From assembly GCA_011503125.2 (NCBI GenBank), contig WWBZ02000073.1, forward strand, positions 1,550,001 through 1,614,000: DNA of 64,000 bases, written 5' to 3'. Made by a program: the position numbers and the translations under genes. Shown in pieces: positions 34,117 to 45,589 of this stretch. The notes under the pieces were generated by a model. It ran no database searches, was not told the origin of the DNA, and saw nothing but the letters and a program-made list of their open reading frames with translations. This DNA is from Botryosphaeria dothidea. Lineage: Eukaryota > Ascomycota > Dothideomycetes > Botryosphaeriales > Botryosphaeriaceae. The number at the start of each line of letters is the position of its first letter. The first letter of the stretch is position 1.

Positions 34117-36275
34117 ATGCCTGAGACCTTCGAGTTCCAGGCTGAGATTTCTCAGCTTCTCGGCCTCATCATCAACACCGTCTACTCGAACAAGGAAATC
34201 TTCCTGAGAGAACTGATCTCCAACTGCTCCGATGCTCTCGACAAGATCCGCTACGAGGCCCTGTCGGACCCCAGCAAGCTCGACAGCGGCAAGGACCTCC
34301 GCATCGACATCATCCCCAACAAGGAGGCTAAGACCCTCACCATCCGCGACACCGGTATTGGCATGACTAAGGCTGTAAGTTCATTCCTGTCTGCCTAGCG
34401 CCGACACGACAACGTTGTTAACGTCTTCAGGATCTCGTCAACAATCTCGGTACAATCGCCCGCTCTGGTACCAAGCAGTTCATGGAGGCCCTGTCCGCTG
34501 GTGCTGATGTCTCCATGATCGGCCAGTTCGGTGTTGGTTTCTACTCCGCCTACCTTGTTGCCGACAAGGTCACCGTCGTCTCGAAGCACAACGATGACGA
34601 GCAGTACGTCTGGGAGTCGAGTGCTGGTGGTACCTTCCAGATCACCCAGGACACCGAGGGCGAGGAGCTTGGCCGCGGTACCAAGATCATCCTCCACCTC
34701 AAAGAGGAGCAGACCGACTACCTGAACGAGAGCAGGATCAAGGAAGTCGTCAAGAAGCACTCCGAGTTCATCTCCTACCCCATCTACCTCCACGTCCTCA
34801 AGGAGACCGAGACGGAGGTCCCTGATGAGGAGGCTGAGGAGAAGAAGGAGGAGGACGAGGACAACAAGCCCAAGGTCGAGGAAGTCGACGACGACGAGGA
34901 GGAGAAGAAGGAGAAGAAGACTAAGAAGATCAAGGAGTCCAAGATTGAGGAGGAGGAGCTCAACAAGACCAAGCCCATCTGGACGAGGAACCCTCAGGAC
35001 ATCTCCCAGGAGGAGTACGCTTCCTTCTACAAGTCGCTGTCCAACGACTGGGAGGACCACCTCGCCGTCAAGCACTTCTCCGTTGAGGGTCAGCTCGAGT
35101 TCCGTGCCATCCTCTTCGTTCCCAAGCGCGCTCCCTTCGACCTCTTCGAGACCAAGAAGACCAAGAACAACATCAAGCTCTACGTTCGTCGTGTTTTCAT
35201 TACCGACGACGCCACTGACCTCATCCCCGAGTGGCTCGGCTTCGTCAAGGGCGTTGTCGACTCCGAGGACCTTCCTCTCAACCTGTCTCGTGAGACCCTC
35301 CAGCAGAACAAGATCATGAAGGTCATCCGCAAGAACGTTGTCAAGAAGACCCTTGAGCTCTTCAACGAGATTGCCGAGGACCGCGAGCAGTTCGACAAGT
35401 TCTACAGCGCTTTCAGCAAGAACATCAAGCTTGGTATCCACGAGGATGCGCAGAACCGCCACTCCCTGGCCAAGCTCCTCCGCTTCCATTCCACCAAGTC
35501 TGGCGACGAGACCACCTCGCTCACCGACTACATCACCCGCATGCCTGAGCACCAGAAGCAGATCTACTACATCACGGGTGAGTCGCTCAAGGCTGTCCAG
35601 AAGTCTCCCTTCTTGGACATTCTCAAGGAGAAGAACTTCGAGGTTCTCTTCCTTGTTGACCCCATCGACGAGTACGCCATGACCCAACTCAAGGAGTTCG
35701 ATGGCAAGAAGCTCGTCGACATCACCAAGGACTTCGAGCTTGAGGAGACTGAGGAGGAGAAGAAGGCCCGCGAGGCTGAGGAGAAGGAGTACGAGCCTCT
35801 TGCTAAGGCCCTTAAGAACGTCCTCGGCGACAAGGTCGAGAAGGTCGTCGTCTCCCACAAGCTCATTGGCTCTCCTTGCGCCATCCGTACCGGTCAGTTC
35901 GGTTGGTCCGCCAACATGGAGCGTATCATGAAGGCCCAGGCTCTCCGTGACACCTCCATGTCTAGCTACATGAGCTCGAAGAAGACGTTCGAGATCTCGC
36001 CTAAGAGCCCCATCATCAAGGAGCTCAAGCGCAAGATTGAGTCTGACGGCGAGGAGGACCGCACCGTCAAGTCCATTGCTCAGCTGCTCTTCGAGACCTC
36101 TCTCCTCGTCTCCGGCTTCACCATTGAGGAGCCTGTTCAGTTCGCCGAGCGCATCCACAAGCTCGTCTCCCTTGGCCTCAACGTCGACGAGACGGTTGAG
36201 ACTGCTGAGGAGAAGGCTACCGAGGAGACTGCGGCTGAGGCGACTGGCGAGAGCGCCATGGAGGAGGTTGACTAG
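34117..36275 (+). CDS. hsp90: Hsp90 molecular chaperone
   Basis: Exons 34117-34374 and 34431-36275 give 700 residues. Cytosolic ATP-dependent chaperone for kinases, receptors and other clients. Seen: the N-terminal ATPase start [34 protein letters not shown] (split here by description only: start block, then NKEIFLREL), DTGIGM, the ATP-lid/G-rich [15 protein letters not shown], a highly charged E/K/D linker (about 215-265), the middle-domain catalytic Arg region LSRE, and the C-terminal MEEVD that binds TPR co-chaperones. The Kozak context GCCACCATGC is strong and codon use is strongly biased to C-ending codons, as in highly expressed fungal genes. That bias opens a 587-codon antisense frame (34395-36158), not considered real. 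Length and motifs are standard. Confidence 0.98.
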
Positions 36276-38555
36276 ATGACTTCATACCCATCTTCTAGTT
36301 AGCGTTTTCTTCTTTCATGCGATACGGATTCCTATTTTCTTAGTTTTATAACTGATGACGGCATTGGGCATCAAGCATCAGATCTTGCTGGCGGAGTTCG
36401 TGGTGGGACAGTGGGTCAAAGGCTCGGTTACGACTTTTGTACTTCTATACCTGCTACCTTTGCGTAGTGGTCCATAGTGATGAGATAAAAAGTCATGAGA
36501 TTTTCACTTCATCCCTTGTGTCTTTCTGATACTTGGTGCACCCAGGAGCGGGGTTTCTTGTCCGGAAATCATTCAAGGTATGTCGAGTCTTTCCTTAGTC
36601 AGTTTGTGTGTTCTGATGATCAGAATGCAAGCGCTTCCGAGCAAAAGCTATGCGGATTGCAGGATCCCTTTCAAACCCTAATTCCCTTCTGAAACACATT
36701 TCATCAGCAGCATGTTCTGGGAAGACTATGCTTGAGTTGCCGTTAATCATATGACAGTTTGTCCCCCGAGAAAATAAGGCCAACCTTGTCATCCTTGAAT
36801 ATGACGTCGTGAGGGGTTGCGTCGTGAGGTGCGCATTTCGCGGGACGTGCGCTTTGCGACATAAAAACTCTTTCATCACACGACCCCACGACCTCGTCTC
36901 AACATCTTCACTGCCATCATTGCTCACTTCGTCGTGTCTCACTGTCCCACAAGCGTCACAAAGATATAATTTCACTGAGGAAGCAATCCTTGGGAGGCCC
37001 GGGTCACCCTCTTTAATGGTAAGCGCACTATTTCTTCACCACTGCCTTGATCTTTCATCGTAGTACACCAAACACCTCTTTTATGATGATTTAGCGATTC
37101 CCCTTCCGAACAAGATTGCGGAAAATCAGCTAATCGTACCAAATCCTTTTACTTCTGATATTACTTCTCATTTTGATGTTTGTCGTTATCGGATTTTGGG
37201 ACTCGCGGCTAACTCGTTATTCTCAGATCCGAAGGATGGTAAGGTTGAAGGTCTCATTCTCGTTGGACGGCCTAAATGCTCCCATGGCATGATGACCAAC
37301 TCAAGATTTCCCTTTCCGAGAACTTTGTGCGGAAAAAGGACATCAAGGGTAGTGGACTGAAGGAATGGGCTTGGACACGCTCCAGAGAACTGTCGTACAT
37401 GCAGTGTCTAAGCAGGTGGGCTAACGTGCGATCTATCTCTTATTGCAGGAGCAACGACGCGACGAAGACTATGCGAGTAGATTAGACATGTGTTCAATTG
37501 GACTTTTCTGTGAAAAGTATCATAAGTCCCTTTGCGTGAATGGAGGGTGCTCAGGTGCAAAAGACTGTCATTTGTAAGGTGTCTTTCTTTCGATGACTTA
37601 CTTCCGGTATTCTCATCTTTTCAAAATTTGTCCACAGCCTTTCCGTCCCTTTCAGAGTACTTTCAAAAGTCTGCCCGCCATCTTTTGACGCCCTATTAAT
37701 CACGGGCTTGGCAGATAACAGCCTCTTCAAGATTGGCAACGCGTCTCCGTGGCTGTGGGCAGCCACCACCAGCCTCTGTGGCCTTGCTTGTGCGGCCTGA
37801 GGCGTGTGTCACATGCGGTGAAGAGCTGAAGTTGCTTCGCCTTGGCAGCATAAGGCAGATTTGCTCTCAGCCTGGTTTTGGAGAACGGCCTCTCGGTGGC
37901 TTTCCATGGCCGACGAACTGCTGATCTGACATGGCAGCCGCCTGCCAGCCAGTCGGTGCGTGAGGAAGCAGCGATCCTCAACGCTAGCGGCCCGCTCCCT
38001 TGCTCTGCACGCACTGCCTCGGGCCCTGCCAGGTGCTCATGCTCTCGAAATGAATTCTTCACCTCTCCTTCAGTTGAACTATTCCAACTGCATTCACGCA
38101 GCACCCTTCGCTGTTCCTTTTGCCCGCAAACGAACCCGACGCCTCCGAGATACTTTTCCGCGTCCGCCTACCGCCACCTAGCGGGCTTCGGTTTTGCGTG
38201 TCGTTTTGGGTGGTCAGCAAACAAGGCTCAAACGATGTCCTCCAAGGCAGAGCACTCTGAATCGGTCCCCTTCATCTCCATGTCGATGTTCCACGGTGGT
38301 GGCTGTGGTCGTTGAGGTCTGTGGCAGTGACGACGACGGTCCTGCGATGCCACCTCAAGATGCTGCTCCAGATGCAAACGGTGTGCCAACCATATTGTTC
38401 ATAAATCGAGGCATTCCACTCAAAGCTCTTGCACTAATTTACTGTGCCTCCTAGTCGTTGATCAACCTCAGCCTTGCCATTGCCTTCAGCCTTGCTAAGT
38501 GGATCCCCCTGCACTAGCAGTTCTTGACTGTCGCCTTGCCTTTTGGTTGAACACC
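36276..38555. other. 2.3-kb intergenic region after Hsp90
   Basis: The first 250 bases are Hsp90 3' UTR. The region 36480-37650 looks more AT-rich than the coding DNA. No ORF has a recognised family; no RNA gene seen. Confidence 0.5.
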
Positions 38556-39490
38556 ATGCCGCTCCGTAATAGGACAGACAATAACAGGCCGTCAAAGAAA
38601 TTTAATCCAGACAGTATGTTTACCCTATAGTTGTGACGTGACAGACATCTGTCGAACGTGCGTACGCAAGATGCTGATCTCTCTCCCAGACTATCAAGTT
38701 ATCCCCTCCAGCGCTTGGCCAGGATTTTTCGTAAACGGCAAAGTATGTGAAGCCAATTAACAAGAATATGAAACAGCATGTTTATTGAATCTACTCTAGA
38801 TTTTTCAGAAGCAACAGCCAGACCAGGAGACCCGCCGTATCTTTCAAAGGTTCGTCATTCTGAAGGCGGGTACGTTGATTTCGAAGTGTTTGTGAGTATT
38901 GTCGTAATCATAACGATCCACAGTGATTGACTAGCAATTCTAGGCAAATTAAGACATACGAGGGCAAGGCCACCACTCGCCGAGATATCCGGGACAAGCA
39001 GAATGAACACGCAGTGGTATACATGGGCATAAACCCTCCCAACGAACTAGCCGGGGAGACTGGCTTGCAGGAGCCGATCCAGGCAGACGCAGAGAGCCGG
39101 GAGACCTGGCTCTCTGACAAAGCTAGGATTAACTACGGCCAGATTTTCGACATCGACCACAATACGAAAGTCTACGCAATCGGAAAGGTCACTGAAGCTT
39201 GCATTCCAGTTATGCGGCGTACCCACGCCAGGGTTCACGGATATCAGCTCCCACCCGAAATTGTAGAGCCGACAACAGCACCCGTATCCGAAGCGGCGAA
39301 TACAATGAATACGCCCATTCCTGAGATGACGGGACCGAAGGGCTTGGATGTGGTTCAACCCGGCACGAGTACATCTGGTCGAAGCTCTTTTGACGACTTT
39401 ACGGACCACTCGGCCCTTTCAGATGTCGACTCGATCGGTCCCCCTCCGTCCTACGATTCTATCGATCGTCATGATCGGTCTGATTGGTGA
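38556..39490 (+). CDS. DUF6590 domain protein
   Basis: Exons 38556-38613, 38690-38742, 38800-38891 and 38944-39490 give 249 residues. The first 150 residues match the fungal DUF6590 pattern: PGFFVNGKIF, RFVILKAGTLISKCLQIKTYEGKA-type Cys/PI-TY block (here KCL then QIKTYEGKAT), HAVVYMGINPP, and the SRINYGK-like ARINYGQIFDIDHNTKVYAIGKV. The rest is a Ser/Asp/Pro-rich tail ending DRHDRSDW. Intron 3 donor GTGAGT at 38892 was chosen because the earlier GTACGT breaks frame while this one restores the family block. DUF6590 is widespread in ascomycetes; its function is unknown to me. No signal peptide. It stands alone with no related neighbour. Confidence 0.85.
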
Positions 39491-40823
39491 GAGTCCCACG
39501 GTCAGAATTGGCCCCTCAACGCCAAAAGTCTGCTCGATACTTCCGTCATAGCAGCGCAGACATGTCGACTTCATGATGGCAACTCAGCCACGCCCAAAAT
39601 GCTTGGCTATATTTGATCTCGGGGCTTCTGGTTGGCCATGCCGGCTATCTCGAAATATTCCCATCCCCATTTTTTTCCTATTTAATCACCCAAAGGTCTT
39701 TGATCCCTTCATGTCTTTACTTGTAATCTATGCCCGTTTGTTCTTTCTTCTCAGGCCTTGGGTTCATCTTCCCCTGTTGTGTTTTTAGATCGGTTATCCT
39801 CTCTTCTTTTGTCAACCCTCCCATATGTGTATGCCTCTTTGTACGAGAAACTGTAGTCACGGAGCAGAGTTGACAGGTCGATAGAGGAAAAACGAAGTCA
39901 TTTTTGCGCGTTCCAACAGACTGGTAGTGAAACGCATCTGCACGCTCGGCCTCAAGATGAGAGCGGACCTCGTCCCAATCCGGCTCCACCTGCCGAACGC
40001 CAAGCGTCGAGCTGCGTCCACGCCGCGTACACCTCGCCTCGACAATGAAGCGGAAACAGAGCGGGCACATTCCTGCATGCTTATCTTGAAGTGGGCCTGG
40101 TTCCTCTGTGGTGGGTCGTAGGTTTCTGCTCCCTGGCCACAAGAGTAAGGAAGGAGAGAGAAGAGAAGAGAAGAGCAGAGAAGAGAAGAGAGAAGAGGAG
40201 ATAGAGAAAGCACGAACCACATTTAGTGGCGCAGGAGCCCTACCCAGCCTCATCTGTTGTCCGTGCTGGAAGGACAGAAATGGAGACCGGCAGCGGGCCG
40301 CTCGGGGCATAGTCCTTCCGTGGAGAGACAGAATAGTCCGTCCGATGGTCAAAGCGAGCGGGGAGGCCGGAGCGGAAGGTGCCATCGGGCTCCGAACTCC
40401 GCAAGATGAGAGGGTCCGGCGAAACACCTGTTTGTTTCTCTCTTATCGGAAGAATAGAGAGCCCCAGTCTCTCCGGTTTATTTGAAGGAGGTAGGCACAC
40501 TGCAGGGCTTGCTCTGTGCTACCCGCACTAGTGAGATATTTTTGGAAATAGGGATAACATCGCTGTTTAACAGGCTGGATGGGATCTTTACTGTTTTCTG
40601 CAACTGATGCTCTGCCGTCACCGTCTGCTACACCGTCTATCATGGGTATCGTCAACTCTATCAGACGGTTCCTGCCGTTTCTCCCGTACCAAAATTCGAG
40701 GGACAAAAAGACACTAAGAAGAAAAAAACAAGCAAACAGACGCTCAAGAAACATGCTAAAGGTGCATCTAAGAAGTGGTCTGAAGAAAAATGGCTTTTCT
40801 TTCTTCCAGAATCGTAGCAAATA
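39491..40823. other. Intergenic with a purine microsatellite
   Basis: Contains 3' UTR of the DUF6590 gene, a GA-rich microsatellite, and 3' flank of the minus-strand membrane protein. No gene is supported; a 236-codon minus ORF at 39717-40427 is a reading of the low-complexity tract. Confidence 0.5.
40148..40210. repeat. GAGAA/GA purine microsatellite
   Basis: Imperfect repeats of AGAGA and GAGAA units over about 60 bases, nearly pure purine on the plus strand. Confidence 0.85.
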
Positions 40824-43024
40824 CTACCTCAAAACGATCCGCTCGTCTTTGATCCTCCGCGCCACCTCAAACTTCCCCGGCTGCTCTTTCAGCCGAGTCA
40901 ACGACCTATGCAGGCCATTACCGTGATGATTTTCCTGCAACATGGAGTCATGCGCGCACACGGCAGCGAAGTCGAGACTAGGGTAACCGCAGCGCTGCGG
41001 CCGACGCTCACATATCCGCACCGTCACGATGATCGTGGCGGTGCAGAGAAGCAGCAACGTGCATGCAAAAGCGAGGAAGAGCCAACGCGAGACCTGGCCG
41101 GCGACTACTTGGTATGACATGATGGATATGCTCATGTTGGTGTACATGTCCTCGGCAAGGCCTTCGCGGGGGGTCTTGAGCTCCCAGATGGGCGGCCCTG
41201 GCGCGAAGTAGTTGGCTTGGAAGTAGTCAAATGGGACGGACATGGCCTTGCGGATGGCCTTGAGGGATAACTTCTTCGCGACTTCGCTGTCGCTGATCGG
41301 GAGCGCGGTGACGGCGTAGATGGCGAGGGCTGAGTTGTCGCCCTTCACGTCAGAGCTCGAGTTGAAACCGGGGACGACGGCGGATAGCGCGAGCATATAT
41401 TCCTGAAGATCGATGGGATATTGTTTCGGCTCCGAGAGGTCGGTAATGGAGAGAATCGAAAAGTTCGCCCGCGAGTAGTTGATTGTAGCGAAGCGGCGGT
41501 AGACAAACAGTGATGTTGACAGTTCCAACTCGTCAGTCCAGGAAGTGCTGTTCAAGCAGGAGCTGTCTTGTTGTAAAGATAGAGGGCAATAGGCAGAGCC
41601 TGATTACGGCGTTAGAAATTAAGAGAAAATGATTGTAGGGTCTCTTACCAAAAAGGAGCTCCTGGTCCGACCCGGTAGCGGCGCACCAATATGCAGCAGC
41701 GCTCGCACTTCCTATTAGATGGCAGTTGCCCTCATCGTGGAGAGTCTTGAGGTCGTGCACCTTGCCATACTCGACGTGATACCCCTTCACATTAGGAACC
41801 ACGTACGCAGTTGAGTCAGGGTAGTTTACGAGGTCATCTGCTTGGGGCGATACTGAGTTGAATCCGCCAGCCATGAAGTAAGACTCGTCGCATGGTACCC
41901 ACTTCGAAGACTCCTTGGAAACTGTGCAACGGCCGTGCTTCGGACCGAGAGGTTCGAGTGATTGCACCTCCCGATCTGACCACACCGGATTGCCCATCTG
42001 GACCAATAAAGCAGTGGTAGATACGGCGGTAAGCTCGTTTATGTAGGATGCGTTGAAATTCGAAAGACCAGCGGCTACTGGATAGGTGTGCTCAGGGAAG
42101 AAGACCAGCTCAATGTTGATGTCGCCTGGAACAACTGTCAGAAGCGGTTGATTCACTGCTTAGAAAATTCCTTACCCATGAGAATGATACCAGGCAGCGG
42201 TATAGACAAGATAATCATCAGGCTGCAAATATGTAAGCTTTTGAATGTGGCGGCAGCAGCTGTGTGACTTACCGGAAAGCACTTGAATATTTCTGTCTCC
42301 AGTCCGCTGTGGCCAACAGGCGCACGAGACCCCAAACCCCAGTGCCGGAATCCAGACCCACAAAGTGCAGCAAGCTGACCCCTCCCGGTCTTGATGCCAG
42401 CGCCCATTGCAGATCCTCGACCACGACAATGACGAGTGCTCCCAGGATAACGGCACAAAGTTCGGTAAGAATGCGCAGAACCAGGATGGAATTACTCGAT
42501 GAAGTAGTAAATATTTTACCCTTCATAAGGGACTTGGCAGAGCCGGTTGAGTAGAGGGCGGTCAGAATGACCATGACAACGGCGAGAAGCAAGAGTATGA
42601 GGGTCCATAGTCCGAAGCGGCTGCTCTCTTCGATCCTGCGGCTGTATCGACGAGACTGGCTGTATCGACGGGACCGGAGGGGATTTTCGTCGCCAACTTC
42701 GGAAGGGTCATAGTTCTCTCTTGTGGAAGTCAAATACGGAGTCGGGGAGGGAGGATAGAGGAAGCTGTGGTCGGGAGCTGGAGAGTCTTCGGCGGGCGTG
42801 TGTTTCGGCCATTCACTCAAGTCGATTGTCTCGAGCTGTGGTGGCCTGGGCCCACCATCCTCGCTTCCCTTGGTGTGTCCGTTGGACTTGCTGAGTCGAT
42901 CCATATGGTGGACATGGAGAGCATCTGCGCCCTGCGTCTGCCCTAGGAAGTGCATGTACAAGCGGTCGTCTGCTGAGGCGTGGGAGATATTATCTGCCCC
43001 AGATGTGCCCCATCTTTTTGTCAT
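40824..43024 (-). CDS. Multi-pass fungal membrane protein with large exterior loop
   Basis: Exons in coding order: 43024-42273, 42222-42176, 42134-41649 and 41599-40824, 686 residues; all junctions keep frame. The N-terminus (1-135) is hydrophilic with an SRRYSRR cluster. Hydrophobic segments lie at about 138-160 (LWTLILLLLAVVMVILTALY), 182-202 and 252-268 (encoded mostly by the 47-nt exon 2). A large loop of some 330 residues follows, with several Cys and NxS/T sites (NAS, NST, NYS, NFS), and a last membrane segment near 590-615 precedes a cytosolic tail. The VVEDLQWALASRPGG...FVGLDSGTGVWGLVRLL block recalls a widespread unnamed family of ascomycete membrane proteins. The layout suggests a surface protein or sensor, but no function is established. 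Intron 2 is only 41 nt. Confidence 0.85.
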
Positions 43025-44947
43025 GTTCGAATATTGCTTGGAGGCTCTTGTTTCGCAATACGAGGCACAGCGCAGGCCCGGGGAGCCTCAAGTGTCGCCT
43101 GGCGAGTCATACATAATATAAGGGAGAAAGGGATTGGAAGACGAGTCATGTACAAGAGAAGACGTTGTAGATTGAAAGCAATAGATATACAGCGCGGAGA
43201 ATAGAATAAGCTGACGCTGCGCGCACCATGGCATACGAGGACAGTATGTTTGCTCATCGACGCCGCGATACTCTAACCTGTGTTGTAGATTGCAAAACGG
43301 CGCCGTCAGCCGCCCGAGCGCGGATGCATGTACGCCAAGTCCCGGAGAGTGCACCGCCGCAACAGGCCCCAGTAGAGCGGTTGGCAACACGTCGAGGGCG
43401 ATCGCATCTATATCCGCTTGGCCCTGCAATTAATAGGCGGTGTCGGTTACAAAGCAGTGGCTCGTGCGTCCTTTCCAGAACGTCTCAGGACGTGCAGACT
43501 GGCACCAAGTAGGATAAAAGGCGTACGTAGGCCACTCCGTCTTCATTGGCAGCGAGATGATCAGTGGAGCGAGCGATCCGTACCCGGGATTCCAGACGCT
43601 GGCAGCCGGAATCCGACGGCGTTGGGCCGAGTTGTGTCGGCGAAACGGGAGGCTTTGCGGGATTGGCTGCGGCAGAGCTGCCTGCGCGTTGTCGCAGCGT
43701 CATCTGGGTGCTGGATGGCGCCCATCATGGACAACGAGGCCGTCGGACGATGTTGGAGAATGGGTTGAGCGGGAGATGCAGTGAAGACAGGAGAGACGGT
43801 GTGCGGTCAGCATCATTCCGGCGCCTCCGCCCAGGGCAGCGAAGCGAGCTGCTGACATCATCTGCACTTTCAACAAGCTGCAATGCGACTTCGTGATACA
43901 ACCGCTGCAGGACGGGCAACGGAACTACCCCAGGAAAAAAAGCCCAAAACGCAGTTTCTTGTCCCGTAGGATTCTTGTAGCCCTAGAGAGAGAGAAAACC
44001 CCCCCAACCCCCCTAGAATCCAAGGCCACTTGTCTCGACCGTTTTCAGTTATGCTTTATCAGACTCTATTTTTCCTTTATAGAAAGACTGCATGTTCTAG
44101 AGTACTCTATAGTTGTCGAGTCACCGGGAAGTGCCGACCCGGGATCTGAAGAAGCAAGGCTTCTGGACAAGCTCAAGCTGGGGCGGCTCAGCCCGCCACC
44201 GACAGCCCTACTTCTCTTGGCACACCTCGACGGCGGCGGTCTAGAACTGCACCTGCTCACTGTCAGCGAGAGGCAAGCCCCAAAATGCCTTGGAGAGCTG
44301 TGGCACTGAGCACGGCTCTCGTCCACGCCAAATGAGTCCACCTTTGGTTACAAACGCCGTGATAGGGTACCTATTGTAGTTGTGCCGTCTACGAATCCTA
44401 GAGCAAGCGAGCTTCTTCAGCTGCAGCCAAAGTCGGGAAGAGGCAGGGAGTTGTTTCACTCAGCATGAAAGATCAAGCATATGATTAACACATGTAAAGG
44501 TTTCCCGAGGCACTGAACAGATGCAATTTACCACGAAACGCGCTGGCTGGCTCGGCATGGTACATTGGAATATTGGCTGCCAAGCATTGGAGGCAGCCAT
44601 GCAGCAGTGAAATCATGCTCTCAAACAGCCTTGTTGTGTTCTGTGTCTTGCGTAGCCATTTCGGAATGCTGCAGGCCGTTGTGGCTGCATCAAGTATTGA
44701 TGCTCCACAAAGAACGTCACCACAAGCCATCTGAGACATCTTTTCTAATGACATTGTGTTGAGTTTCGCCAAGCTGCCGATGTTGACTTGTCCTTTGCAG
44801 ACGGTATAATGTATTGTCCACGTGGTGCCGTCATGGCCCAAGTTCCAAGGTTCTGGGTGTCTTGGGAGGACTTTTGTTCTGCAATGGCACTTACTGTGGA
44901 GTCTCACTTCTCCATAGCTCGAGACCTCGCACCGGTACTTAGCAATA
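43025..44947. other. 1.9-kb intergenic region
   Basis: Holds the promoter of the minus-strand membrane protein gene and spacer. Short GC-rich ORFs without family signal overlap on both strands. A 215-codon minus ORF at 44485-45132 is judged unsupported. Confidence 0.45.
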
Positions 44948-45589
44948 ATGGGTATCCGCGTAGAATCCCAAGACACCACTCTTCGTGACCTGTATTTGAG
45001 TGCAGAAAGCGCAGAAAAGGGAACAACATACCTGAACAGTGACAGCGAGCTCGGTCCAGCCATGCGCCAGAGCCCTCGACTACACTTCACTGACACCCAG
45101 AGCCCCAGTATCCTCACTTTCTCTAGCGCCACCCTCCACCCCCGCCGTACCCCCTACCCTCGCAGCACCCCCTTCGACGCCCCAACCGCCGACGTGGGCA
45201 TCAAGAGTCCCAGTCTTCACCCCAGCCCCAACAGGGTTGAGGCCACCGTCGGCAACTCAATCGCCGCGGCCGAGCGAAGCCAACGACGAGGAGCACCGGA
45301 GCTCAACACAAATAGGCTCGCTGCTGAGCCAGAGCACCGGTACCACCAGCAGTCGCAACCGCCGAATTCGAACCTAGAAGCAGATCCGAAAGGCTACGTA
45401 CCGCACTCGCCGATGCGCATGCGCGGGCTGCGCTTCCCATCGCCCGGACACGAATTGCCGCCGATACAGACGCAGCGCCCCTTCTGCGGGTCTGCGGAGA
45501 TGCCGGCAATCGCGACTGCGGGCTTTGAGGATGGAGCGGGGCAGCAGCGTGAGGCCTGGGGAGCGTGGACGGAGCCGGTGAGCCGGTGA
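44948..45589 (+). CDS. Small Pro/Ser-rich hypothetical protein
   Basis: An open frame of 213 residues; the first ATG is 44948 and a second ATG at 45062 starts the more protein-like part. No known domain. The sequence from about residue 40 is rich in Pro, Ser, Thr and Arg with short motifs (MRMRGLRFPSPGHELPP; AWGAWTEPVSR at the very end). The compact hydrophobic ending after a disordered body is the kind of pattern seen in conserved short fungal proteins, and this half is more GC-rich than its flanks. It could equally be a chance frame. Introns were not needed. Confidence 0.35.
   Translation: MGIRVESQDTTLRDLYLSAESAEKGTTYLNSDSELGPAMRQSPRLHFTDTQSPSILTFSSATLHPRRTPYPRSTPFDAPTADVGIKSPSLHPSPNRVEATVGNSIAAAERSQRRGAPELNTNRLAAEPEHRYHQQSQPPNSNLEADPKGYVPHSPMRMRGLRFPSPGHELPPIQTQRPFCGSAEMPAIATAGFEDGAGQQREAWGAWTEPVSR

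Noticed and set aside
39717..40427. 236-codon minus-strand ORF
   Set aside because: Much of it is translation of the GA microsatellite (Ser/Leu repeats).
44485..45132. 215-codon minus-strand ORF
   Set aside because: No family signal, no clear start context, and it overlaps the somewhat better plus-strand frame at 44948-45589.
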